A stretch of DNA of 64,000 nucleotides, taken from positions 23,902,182 to 23,966,181 of the forward strand of contig NC_088711.1 of the NCBI RefSeq assembly GCF_963576615.1, given 5' to 3'. This stretch comes from Watersipora subatra. Taxonomy: Eukaryota; Bryozoa; Gymnolaemata; Cheilostomatida; Watersiporidae. A program made the translations under genes and the position numbers. Below the pieces are notes generated by a model that did no database searches, had not been told where the DNA came from, and worked only from the letters and a program-made list of their open reading frames with translations. Shown here piece by piece: positions 44,801 to 58,206 of this stretch (its first letter is position 1; each line of letters starts with the position of its first letter).

Positions 44801-47800
44801 TAGCCAGTTATTCTGTAAGATTGAATGTATGCGATCATGCAAGCCAGTTGTTCTGTAAGATTGAATGTATGCGATCATGCAAGCCAGTTGTTCTGTAAGG
44901 TTGAATGTATGCGATCATGCAAGCCAGTTATTCTGTAAGATTGAATGTATGTGATCATGCAAGCCAGTTATTCTGTAACATTGAATGTATGCAATCATGC
45001 TAGCCAGTTATTCTGTAAGATTGAATGTATGCGATCATGCAAGCCAGTTGTTCTGGAAGATTGAATGTATGCGATCATGCAAGCCAGTTGTTCTGTAAGA
45101 TTGAATGTATGCAATCATGCAAGCCAGTTTTTCTGTATAAGATTGAATGTATGCGATCATGCTAGCCAGTTGTTCTGTAAGATTGAATGTATGCAATCAT
45201 GCAAGCCAGTTTTTCTGTATAAGATTGAATGTATGCGATCATGCAAGCTAGTTGTTCTGTAAAATTGAATGTATGCAATCATGCAAGCCAGTTATTCTGT
45301 AAGATTGAATGTATGCGATCATGCAAGCCAGTTGTTCTGTAAGATTGAATGTATGCGATCATGCAAGCCAGTTGTTCTCTAAGATTGAATGTATGCAATC
45401 ATGCTAGCCAGTTATTCTGTAAGATTGAATGTATGCGATCATGCAAGCCAGTTGTTCTGTAAGATTGAATGTATGCGATCATGCAAGCCAGTTATTCTGT
45501 AAGATTGAATGCATGCGATCATGCTAGCCAGTTATTCTGTAAGATTGAATGTATGCGATCATGCAAGCCAGTTGTTCTGTAAGATTGAATGTATGCGATC
45601 ATGCAAGCCAGTTATTCTGTAAGATTGAATGCATGCGATCATGCTAGCCAGTTATTCTGTAAGATTGAATGTATGCGATCATGCAAGCCAGTTGTTCTGT
45701 AAGATTGAATGTATGCGATCATGCAAGCCAGTTATTCTGTAAGATTGAATGTATGCGATCATGCAAGCCAGTTGTTTTGTAAGATTGAATGTATGCGATC
45801 CTGCAAGCCAGTTGTTCTGTAAGATTGAATGTATGCGATCATGCAAGCCAGTTGTTCTGTAAGATTGAATGTATGCGATCATGCAAGCCAGTTATTCTGT
45901 AAGATTGAATGTATGCGATCATGCAAGCCAGTTATTCTGTAAGATTGAATGTATGCGATCATGCAAGCCAGTTGTTCTGTAAAATTGAATGTATGCGATC
46001 ATGCAAGCCAGTTGTTCTGTAAGATTGAATGTATGCGATCATGCAAGTTTACAAGTTTGTTTTTGTCAGCACTGTGTTGGTGGGGGTTTAAGGCACACAG
46101 GTTATTTAAGTTTTACATATCGGCAGATAACGCCCTTGTTTTTTGGAAAGAATTGAATACATGAATTTATTGGCTATGAATTAAGGGATCGTAAGAAGTC
46201 GCGTTACTGGATTTTGTAACGTGACTTCAACAATGACAGTCAAAAACCTATAGTACTGGCATTCTTTGGCTACGTTATGTTCAGATATTCTTTGAGCCAA
46301 AAAATCTATACTTTTTAACCTTTGACCTTTTAACACTTGTATATTTTTTCTTCTGATCCTTCATTTGGCCTTCTTTCATAACTAGATATTTGGTGCTTAG
46401 TTCAACTTCCTATCTTTACTTTACTGGTTACCTAGCATCTCTGTTATGCTTATATGTTATATGCTTGACTCGATGTGCAGGTGAAGTCGGGAGTTGACGA
46501 GTTGCTGTTCAACCTGATTATTCTGAAAAGTCTTGTCAACTCTGAAGGTGTTGTCTGGCAGGCTCAACCTACTCAGTACTACATCATTGAATGCATGCCT
46601 TACACTAAGGTATAACAAATTAAGATATGATAGTGTTTCCTATCGAAGAAGTCTCAAAATAAAATGTGACTTGACTATATCTAGATTTATAAAGAATCAA
46701 AAGCTCATTCCTTGAGTAAACTTGTGGGACTATAAACTGTTTCATATACACATAGAATATGAGTATCTATATTGGTTTATGACATTTTAGCAAACAAGTT
46801 CCAGTTGTCCGATTTTGGTTTTTGGAAGAAATGGACTATGTTTTGGCCCGTAAATTTTTTTACTTTCATCAGTAAAGACGATTGCTCCAAAATGCTGAAG
46901 TCTGTTTTAGATTACTTACGGTCTTAGAAAATCAACTATCAAGATTTTTTTCATAAAGTTGATGCCAGCTTTGACCTTTCCAAAGACCTTTAGATGTCAT
47001 ATACACTTTATGCGCTTTAAAAATTATCTGAAAGTACATTAGCAAATAAAATTACATATTACGGTTGGAATAATACTGTTGTGTAATTTTCACCAAATAC
47101 CAGGTTTTTTCACATTTTTTCAAGTCATGAAAATGGGCAGAAAGATTTGCGAATCTACCAATGTATCAATCAGAAGGGGCTTTGAAATTAAATAATTATG
47201 TTAAAACGGCTCTTTTTATAAACTATATTATTTAAAGAATGTCCGTTCGATTTCCTGAACCATGAAAATAGAGCATGAGTTAATAGGTTTTAAACAGTTG
47301 AATTCCGTGAATTGCTAATATTTACAAACGACCTCTAAATTTCCAAATGCTGTAAAGAAATAAATAGTTGCTTGCTCACTCCACAAATGACACGCACAAG
47401 CTGCATTCTTTATGCAATCTCACAACATTTTCTTTGCCTCAAGATATTTGAGTATTGCTTACATTGCTTAAAGGCGAGAATACTGTTAGGTATCTTATCA
47501 AACATTGTATAATTGTGGGACTTTTATTTGTCTTAATGGTGTCAGGGTAGCCTAGTGGTAGCCTCTTTGACTGTCAACCATGAGGCTGGTGGTTTGAGTC
47601 CTGCATAATTCCAATCTGACAAAAAGCTCTTAGCAAGCTTTCAACTCTAAATTGCTGGGTCTTTCGGATCTAGGCTATAACTTGGAGGCCCCGTGTACCA
47701 CACTGACAACGTGGTCACGTGACAATATTTTGTGTTTTTCTTAGGATTTTAAACACTATTAAACTAACAACGAACAAAACTTTACAGAAAAGGTCTTATT

Positions 47801-50800
47801 AGGATGACTAAGATGGTCAGTGGTTAGATGTATATTAGAGGGCTTACAATGACAAACTGTGGGTTCAGGCTCTGCAGAAATGCCATACTAAACATGAGTC
47901 TATCACTCAGGAAGGCTGCTGTTGCACCAAGCAGCTGTCAGTGGTATAAGCAATATTTTTTAAGCTCATCTAACTAGAAAGCTCTTTTGGACATAAACAT
48001 TGCACAATACTTACCACTGCATTGTTTCACAATCACAAATGCAAACTAGCTGCAATATTCTTCTCTAGTTTCACTATTATATCCACGACTATCTGTATTA
48101 TGCTATCTGTATTATGCTATCTGGATTATGCTATCAGTATTATGCTATCTGTATTATGCTATCTGTATTAGGTTATCTGTATTATGCTATCTGTATTAGG
48201 TTATCTGGATTATGCTGTCTGGATTATGCTATCTGGATTAGGTTATCTGTATTAGGTTATCTGGATTATGCTATCTGGATTAGGTTATCTGTATTAAGTT
48301 ATCTGGGTTATGCTATCTGTATTTTGCTGTCTGTATTATGCTATCTGTATTATGCTCTCTGTATTAGGTTTTCTGTATTAGGTTATCTGGATTATGCTAT
48401 CGGGATTATGCTATCTGTATTATGCTATCTGGATTATGCTATCTGGATTATGCTATCTGTATTAAGCTATCTGTATTAGGTTATTTGGATTATGCTATCT
48501 GGATTATGCTAGCTGTATTATGCTATCTGTATTATGCTATCTGGATTATGCTATCTGGATTATGCTATCTGTATTATGCTATCTGTATTCAGTTGTCTGT
48601 AATCTGCTATCTGTATTCCGCTATCTGTACTCTGCTATCTGTATTATGCTATCTGTATTTTGCTATTCGTATTATGCTATTTGTATTATGCTATCTGTAT
48701 TATGCAGTGTATCTCAATGTATCACTAAGGCCAGTCAGCTAATTCGTACTAAGCTTATTCGCTGCATCATAATCTCTATTATTGTAACGTAGTTTTTAGA
48801 TCATTACATTGTTCTAATTTTGATAGAAAATTATCTAATAAATCAGATCAATGATGTAATTCTCAATAGTAGTTATTTAATATTACTTAGTTTGATACAG
48901 AATCATTAGTTATGTTGTGGTAGTGTCCAAAATTAAAGACAGCTGTGTTGTTGAATGTCAAGGGTATCATACGCTCACAATAAACGGTAATAATTTCAGA
49001 TGGATTTCTAGCATAATATTATTATTACACATCGGTTTAGCTTTTTATTGAGCAAAATAGAAGGTTTGGTTGAATGTTAAAACTATCTGTATCGACGATG
49101 GTTTGTCTCCAGCTGTCTAAGATAGGTGTAGAAAGCTATTCAGTGTATTTTAAAGGAAGGAAGAAGTGTGCACGAGCTCATGGACCTTCTTCCTACAACG
49201 ATGTGCCATTCACCTTGTGAAGAGTTGAGACAGCCAACCAAGTCATCGCAAGGTAGTTTGTTGCAAGGCACTGGCAGATATTCTTTTCTGTTCATCTTTC
49301 GATTATGACAGCCATATAGTTTTGTGTCGTGAGCTTGTGTCATGTATAAAAGACATAATATGGCTGCTGCTCTAGTATATTCATACCTTATCTCATCATA
49401 TTCTAGTATACTCATACCTTATTTCATCATATTTTAGTATACTCATACCTTATCTTATCATATTCTACTATACTCATACCTTATCTCATCATATTCTAGA
49501 ATGCTAGTATATGGTATGATAATAAGGTTTTTACTGTTTCAACTTCCACCATTCTTTGTAGAGGACTTCAAACGTATAATGAACAAAGCTGAATGGCAAA
49601 CAGTTCTCAAGTTTCTGCAATGCTGTGATGACATTAACTCTGATTTTCATCTGTCACGTGCTACATTTACTCATGTTAGAAAAGCTCTACAACTCGTCAT
49701 AAGGTGATAATCCATAACTGTGAGAGTTTTCTATGTTGTTGATGTAATCAAGACATTTTGTTAGGTATGTATTCTGTCATTTTTGTTAAGCTATAGTATA
49801 GTGTGCCAAGTTATGATCTAAAAATAAGCTGTTGGTACATTTAGCTTCAATAGATAAAATAAATTTTCTATGTGCTTACCCTAGCACTTTATCTTGCTTG
49901 TTTACCTTACTAGCGCCTTACCTTACTAGCACCTTACCTTACTAGCACCTTATCTTACTAGCACCTTATCTTACTAGGACCTTATCTTACTAGGACCTTA
50001 CCTTACTAGAACCTTACCTTACTAGCACCTTACCTTACTAGCGCCTTATCTTACTAGCGCCTTATCTTACTAGCGCCTTACCTTACTAGCACCTTACCTT
50101 ACTAGCACCTCACCTTACTAGCACCTCACCTTACTAGCACCTTGCCTCACTAGCACCTTGCCTCACTAGCACCTTATCTTACTAACACCTTACCTTACTA
50201 GCAGCTTACTTTACTAGCGCGTTATCTTACTAGCACCTCACCTTACTAGCACCTTACCCTACTAGCATCTTACCTTTTTAGCTCCTTACCTTACTCTTAA
50301 GGTAAGGTAAGGAGCTTACCTTAAGAGTAAGGTCCTTACCCTTATCTTACCTCCTCCTTATCTTACCTTACTAGCACCTTACCTTACTAACACCTTACCT
50401 TACTAACACCTTACCTTACTTGTTCACCTTGTACACCATAACTGTTTGGTTTTGTGAATGGTATACCAATTGAGATGTCTTGGGAGCATGCTAATCGTAT
50501 GTTGACAGAATAAACAACACTACCCTTTCACAATATTACCAGTCTACAGAGTTATCAAGTATTCATGTCTGCGCGGATGTGTGCTCGGATGTGTTCCCGC
50601 ATTTGTGCTCGGTTATGTGCTCGCATGTGTGCTCGCTTGTATAGTCGGATGTTTGCTTGGATGTGTTCTCGAATGTACGTTCTGTGATGTGTGCTCGGAT
50701 GTGTTCTCGGATGTGTACTCAGATTATCTAGAATGTTGTGTTATTTTAGACATTGTGGAACGTTTGATCCATCTTGGAGTGAGCTGACACATTATGTCAA

Positions 50801-53800
50801 CTTCCTGCATGCACAGCTGTCCAAAGTAAATGAGACGCCTTACTGTGGTCTCCACGCACGTGAAGATTTAGTTGGATTCAGGAGAATTGTGGTTCGGTTC
50901 ATGTTGAGAATGGCTAAGGTGGGTTAGATATCTGATATGTTGAAATTCCTGAGCTCTATCTGATTAGGACATCTTTATGAGGCCTCATGTGAGGTCAGCT
51001 TTCTTTGTCATTGATTAACTGTTAGAAAGGTCTGCTTTAAACTAAATATAATAATTTATTATAGCATGTCTAGCTTTTGATTATTAGTCAAAAGACTTCT
51101 CGATAATATGAGGAAAAAGATTGCAACAAACATTCGAAACTGATAGCATTTTGACGGCTTTGCTCTCACATCATTATCTGATTTTTGCAGGCTATGGAAT
51201 AATATAGCTATTGAATGGCATATTTTCAGCTGATCAAATTAGTCAATACTTAAATTTGGTCATTTAGCTAACGTGACATTTGGCCATAGCTACTCTAGTC
51301 GTCTTTTAGGACTTTGCAACGCCCTCCCTGAACATTGCTGAGCAGACTCCTGGGTTAAGCAGTCATCAGGTAATATTATCATATATGCAGATAAAACTAC
51401 ATCCATTTTCAAATTCAGCATTTACCAAAGTTGGCATAAGATGAACAGTATGTGAAATTGTATACCGTGACGGAAGTGTAAATAGTGGTGAAAATTATAA
51501 GTTGATTACAATTACGTTATATATATATATATCGTTGAGAGCAGTATAGCTCATTGAATACTCTGTAGGGCCAATTAAGTTTTGTTGCATGAAGTATACT
51601 ACTATGTTAGATGTTATGATTTATTCCTCAAACACTCCGACCTTGAATATTGTTTATTAGCATGAAAGCACTGATGTTCAAGTAGACCTCATGAGGCAGT
51701 ATGGTCTCAAGAGAGCATGGGAAAGTGAAAATCACCCATATCTCTTTCTCAACGAAGATAGTTCAACATTTACGCCTCTTGGTTTTTTTGTGCACGCTGA
51801 AAATGGTAAGTACTGTCATGGTAAGACTAACTGCATCTTATGCAACCCCTTCCTTGTATCATGCAAGTTTTATAAACCATGTTTTGAATAGTATATCGTT
51901 AAACCTCTATTTGAATATCATGGTGCTCCATTTTTCAAACCTTTCTCTGTAGTGGCGGTTTATTAGAGGTGACATTCAAGTAGAGGGGTGTCTTTTGCAA
52001 ATAGCTCGTCAGAATTTTGGAACTTAAATTCACCCCATTTATGGGCAGAGCGAATGCCGCTTCTATGTTGCACTCTCATTTGGACGAAGCGACATTAAAC
52101 CTTTCGGATGTAAATTTGCTAAATTTTACCTCCGGCTCGTCTGAGATCTTTAAATAAACATGCATTGGAAAGCTGAGAAATATTTCTACTAGTTGGTATC
52201 TATTTCTTCCAGTTAACCTACGGTGATCTTATAGCCTGCATTGCAATTGGTTGGAGCTTTCAATTTGTATTTCATTCTAAATTTGAAAGCATGTTTTATA
52301 AATATATTTAACAAGGTTGCATAAAAGCTCATTGTACCCATTGATATGTTTGTTACAGTTCGCAACTAAAACTGGCTGTTTATGTGCAATAGAACAGGAG
52401 TTGTGAGCATTGATCCATTGTAGGACGAGTTTATATAACCGCAATTATGCAATCAAATAATATGCTATAAACTTGCACATTCATAAGTTTTATAGTGATA
52501 ATAAGCTATCAAATGCTGCAAATATATATTCAAGAACAAGTGATATAAACCGTAATTACAATACATGCAGAAATGAAAATTACCATATTTGAAACAAAAA
52601 ATATTTGCATGTTGGTTCAGCAGGTTGGGTTCTGATTGTTGGTTTCATATGGAACTATTTCATCTTTTCCTGGCTGCCAATACCGTTCACAGTGACTGCT
52701 GGCCTCAAATCTTCTGCACTGTTGAATAGTCAATTCTAACGTCCAAACGTTTTTTTAGCAGAGCAAAACTTTTACGGGCTGCTATTTAGAAAACTTGGTG
52801 AACACAATGATAAACCCAAGCACAAGTCGTCTGAAAATAGTAATCCAGATTCCATCATAATTATAAACTGTTTTTCACATATGTCTAAGTATCTAAACAG
52901 CGTTAAACAAGGAACTACTGTTAGGCTAATACAGTTAATTATTTCTATGGCATTGATTTCAGAGTTTTAAAAAACTATAAGCTTCGGAGTTAGAAAACGG
53001 ACTTCGATACGAACAGCTACCACAATAGAATTATTATTTGATGCTGTCACCGAGTCATTATTAGTATGATTTTGTGGACACTTCTACTGATCACTTCTAC
53101 TGATCACTTGCTATTATGGGTTCGTAAAAATCAAAAAATGTCAAAGGGGCGGTCAAATGGAGGTGGCGTTCAAATAGAGGTTTTATGGTAACCAAATATT
53201 TTTTTCAGCTTCACTTGGTTACAGTCTTGTTGATTGTAAAACAAAGGAATTAATTGACGAAATGTTCAAGGAATCCATGTCGCGGAAGCTAGTGCATGCT
53301 CTGAAGGAAAATGGAGTGAACATTGCAGAAGACTTTGATGACCTCAAGCGGTGAGACTGACTTATATTTTTTGAGAAATTGCAAGTTATACTATGATTTT
53401 TTTGGCAGTCGAAAAGTTATATATGTGACTCAGTAGTCAATCTTTGTGTAATTGATAGCATTAAGATGTCATTTGACAAATTTCATATTAACATTTTTAT
53501 GTATATATATGTTGATATGAAATTTTAAAATTATTTTGTAATGTATAGATAAATATTTTGAATGTGTATGTACAGTTATTTATGTATATATATACATAAA
53601 TGTACATACACATTCAAAATATTTATCTATATATTACAAAATAATTTTCAAATTTGATATCAACATATATATATATATATATATATGTTGAGATATAAAT
53701 TACCACCCATATGAGTTAATCGAGGTGAGGAAACAACTTTATATATATATATAAAGTTGTTTCCTCACCTCGATTAACTCATATAGGTGGTAATTTCTGC

Positions 53801-56800
53801 TCTAACTCTACCAGAGACCTGGGAGTTTGAGCACTCGCCTCAAGATCTTAGCTGTTCCCAATAGCGCGCTTTCCTGCAACTCACCTGAGTTGATTGTTGT
53901 TGGTATTTGGGCAAGCCACAGTTTATGCGCCGGTGTTATTGCGCCCAGTGCCCCAATGACTACTGGAATTACAGTTGTTCTTACATCCTAGCATTTTTCA
54001 ATCTCTTCTCCAAGAGAGAGATATTTCTCTACCTTTTCTTTTTCTTTGCTGGCTATATTGTAATCATTGGGTACTGCTATATCTATTATAGTAGCCCTCT
54101 TGTTCTCCTTGTCCACCACCACTATATCTGGTTGGTTTGCCAGGACATGCTTATCAGTCCGGATGTAGAAGTCCCAGAGGATCTTAGCGCGGTCATTTTC
54201 ATTGACCTTACCAGGAGCTTCCCACCAGTGTTGTGGTTTATTAAGGCCATACTCATCACATAGACTTCTATACACAACACCTGCGACATGATTATGCCGC
54301 TCAGTGTATGCGTTTCCTGTTAGCTGCTTGCATGCACTGATGATGTGTTGGATGGTCTCAGGTGCGTCTTTACACAGTCTGCATCTAGGATCATCTCCAG
54401 TCTGAGACTTTTGTTTGGAGTTACCTTGTTTGGAGCACTTGCTCCTGGGCTATATGAGTAGCGACTCTGTATTGGCCATCAGGTTTCCTTTTTTCAGCCA
54501 CATATATGTCTGGTGAAGATTGCCAACTTTAGATATTGGTTGGTGGTAAGCACCATGAAGAGGTTTCATGTGCCAGGCAATTTTCTCATCATCAGGGCAA
54601 AGCTCCATTGTCAGAGCAGCGAATTGAAATTCAGCTAGCAACTTATCTGAAGTGGCCATGGAGGCTGCGTAGGCTTTGATGCTTTGTTCTTCCTCTTCCA
54701 CTGTCTGCTGTACATTTTCGAGTCCCCTACCACCATCTTTCCTATCGAGATAGAATCTAGTAGTATCAGATTTTGGGTGGAGTGCTCCATGCATGGTCAG
54801 CAATTTACGAGTTGCTATATCTGTTTTCTTGATGGCTTCTTCAGTCCACTTTATTATACCTGCTGAATATCTTATTACTGGCAATGTGTAGGTATTTATT
54901 GCCATGACTTGATTCCTGGCATTGAGCTGGCTCCATAGGACCTCCCAAAGGCGTTTCTTGTATTCGGTAATGGCTTTGTGACGTACCTCGGCTTCGTGGT
55001 TGATGTTGCTTTGCATAATCCCCAAGTACTTGTACCCTTTTTCTATATCTTTGTTGGTACCATTTGACATTTTTATGCCATCTGTGAGCATAGAATGGTT
55101 TTTCTTAAGAATTAGCCTTCCACATTTCTCAATACCGAAGGTCATTCCGATGTCCTTGCTGTATAGCTGAGTGAGGTGTATTAGCGAATCAATGTCCCTT
55201 TCTTTGTTAGCGTACAGCTTGATGTCATTCATGTAGAAGCAGTGGTTTATCTTGGTGCCACTCTTAAACTGGTACCCATATTGAGTCTTCTCCAGCATAT
55301 TGCTTAGAGGGTTTAGGCATATGCAGAAGAGCAGAGGTGATAAGAAGTCACCTTGATAGATGCTTCGCTTAATTTTTACACTCACCGGCTTTTTGCCATT
55401 AGACTCCAGTTCCGTCTTCCATTTGTTCGTTGACATCTTGATGAATGCCACAAAATCAGGGTGAACATTGTACATACTGAGGCACTCAACTATCCAACTA
55501 TGGGGAATTGAGTCATAGGCCTTTTTGTAATCAATCCAATTCAAGCCATAGCAAGATTGGTATGCCTTCTGCTGTCTTGACAGACCATCCGATCCACCAG
55601 TAACTGATGTTTGGCTCCTCGGGTGTTGCACCCAATTCCTTTCTGAGCACTGGTCATATAGTGACTCATGTGCTCTTTCAGTTTGTCTGCAACTATTCCT
55701 GAGAGCAGTTTCCAGGTGATGGGCAAGCACGTTATTGGTCGATAGTTTTTGAGAATCAGCCCCTGCTTTGGATCTTTTATCAGAAGTACAGTTCGTCCTT
55801 TGGTCAGCCATTCTAGATGGTCGCCTTCTATTAGGCATTTCATCTGCTTAGCCATTCTAGTGTGAAGTTATCTCAATTTCTTCAACCAGAAGGCTTGAAT
55901 CATGTCATGGCCAGGTGCTGCCCAGTTCTTCATACGCTGCACTCTGCACTTGATGTCCACTTCGCTGATGGTGAGTCCTTGCTGAGCTACAGTGTGTTGG
56001 TGGCTCTCTTTAAGCCTCTTCAGCCAATTTGCAGTTGTGTTATGAGTAGTCGCTTTCTCCCAGAAGTCCTTCCAGAACTTTGAGGTGCTGGATCGGGAAG
56101 GATCTGATATTGGCCTCCGCAGTTCACCTTAGAACTGGGAATACACTGTAGATGGATTATTGATAAACAGTTTTTTCATTCTCTTGTTATCTCGCTCTTT
56201 GGTGTTCCGCTTCAGTTGTGCCGAGAGTGCTACTAGCTGCTGTTTGGCAGATTCTAGAGCTTCTATTGTGGCTTTCTTTTTTGGACACTCCAAACTTGTT
56301 AGACCTCTCACTGAGCCTACTAACTTTCTTGAACAAGTCCTTGATCTTATTTTGTAGCCTCAGCTGCCAAGATGGAATGGCTTGAAGCTTTGTTGACAGT
56401 GGATTAATACCCATCCCTTCCAAGACGACAGTTGCCATGCTGTAGATTAGGGCATTAGTCTCACCGATCGATCTAGTTGAGATCGACTCCAGTGCCATTT
56501 TAATGTCTTCTAATAGCTTCTTAGGTATGACCTTGCCAACTCTCCGTAGTGGTACCCTGCTTCCATAATCATTAGCAGCTGGCATCTTGTTGATGATATT
56601 TTCCGCAAGCTCTTTCACCCTTGGGTCATGGTCCAAGTGCATGTTTTGTTCAACCCGTGAGACAACGCAAGATGGTGTATGTGTGTCTGTGTGTGTTGAT
56701 ATGCACTCCTCGTTGGTCGATGTTTCATGGGTGAACTGTTCCCTAGTTTCATCTACCTCAAGTTCCGACATCAGGTGCTGCTTGATTATGTTAATCAAGT

Positions 56801-58156
56801 TGACGCATCCTTCCCATGTAGCCCCACTTTTGAGGTTCACTCATAAAGTAGCACTGCATGAGGTCTGTGTTATCAGTTCGAGTCCATTTCATCCGTTTTG
56901 AACCAGTAGCCTATTTTTCACTGCCTTGTCCTGGTTCAGCTACAGGCAGCACAGATCTTGTTTGACCGGACAACGCCCGAGCCGGCATGGCTTTAGTTAT
57001 TGCACTAATCTCAGAGGTTGTAGACGTTATGCAAGCAAGGGTCTTGTCTAAGGACCGCCAGAAGGGTGCAGTGGTTGGGGTTTATACATATTTGTATATA
57101 TATTTATTTTAATATGAAATTTGTATGTTGTATATTAAATTGTATATTTATATATACATAAGGTACATATATGTATATACAGTGAAACATGGATAACTCG
57201 CCCACGGATATATCGAACACATGGTTAACTCGAATGGATTTGCTTGGTCCGTTCCCACGCAATGATAAATGGCTTATATAACGAACTCAACACTGTTAAT
57301 TCGAACTGTTTTTTGCCCAACGGCTACCGAAACGATTGTTATCGCTTTAGAAAATCACTTTATTCCAAGCCATAGAGGTAAACCTCAATTTTTCGTAATT
57401 CATAAGCGTCGTTATTACCACCATCGGCAAAATATTTTTGTCAATGACTTTTCTAAAGGTTTGGTGAAATTTGATTTATACCAAACATCTGCGTAGCGAT
57501 CGCCCTTCGAAAGCGAGGTAAAGTGAGGTAATATTTGCATAAACTTCAAGAAAAATCGGCAAAATTGATCGTGGGTAGAACGCTCAAAAGAAAAAGATGT
57601 CTTTTCTTTTGAGCATTTTAACAACGATCAAGGTTTGTCAATGTCAATCTAAAAAATGTCCTGGCAATAACATCACCTCAAACAATGAACCAATCTCAAG
57701 GGATAGAAAAATCTCTATACTTTTTGATAAAAACGTTTTAAACTTTATATTAGAAGCATTTAATTTGAAACAAGCCATTTGTGCTTTTGATTTATATTAT
57801 AGTTTGTATATGTACTTATGTATTTTCTTTTGAGCATTTCAACAACAATCAAGTTTTGCCAATGTCAATCTAAAAAACGTCCTGGCAATAACATCACCTC
57901 AAACAACAAACCAATCTCAAGTGATAGAAAAATCTCTATACTTTTTGATAAAAACGTTTTAAACTTTACATTAGAAGCATTTAATTTGACACAAGCCATT
58001 TGTGCTTTTGATTTATGTTATAGATTGTATATGTACATGTATCTACTAATAAATAAGTAAATACATGGACTTGTGACAGTGCTCTGATAACTTGAACGCT
58101 CTGATAATTCGAACACTTTTGCTCGGTCCCTTGAAGTTTGAGTTATCCAAGTTTCA

Positions 58157-58206
<50 letters not shown>

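Larger units (their letters stand above)
46610..48087. other. intron with two SINE-like heads
   Basis: No exon. Contains tRNA-like elements at 47541 and 47801. Confidence 0.5.
53800..57065 (-). mobile_element. RLE-type (R2-like) LINE, decayed
   Basis: Minus strand. Order: N-terminal ORF region, reverse transcriptase, CCHC zinc finger, restriction-like endonuclease. That order is typical of the R2/NeSL-type non-LTR retrotransposons rather than the APE-type. Disabled by in-frame stops at 55868-55870, 54450-54452 and 53988-53990, a frameshift near 55545 and a substituted catalytic residue (YMND). The 5' end is not sharply defined. Confidence 0.85.

Noticed and set aside
41283..46050. CRISPR-like array of regular repeats
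   Set aside because: The 40-bp units are contiguous with no variable spacers, and the context is a eukaryotic intron.
47541..47615. tRNA gene
   Set aside because: Box A and box B are present but stems of a cloverleaf do not pair; the pattern fits a SINE head.
48114..48742. Multi-pass membrane proteins
   Set aside because: Hydrophobic readings occur in several frames of a 14-bp array, which no single gene would do.
49140..49415. 91-residue minus-strand ORF
   Set aside because: It overlaps exon 21 in antisense; the plus-strand exon fits phases on both sides.
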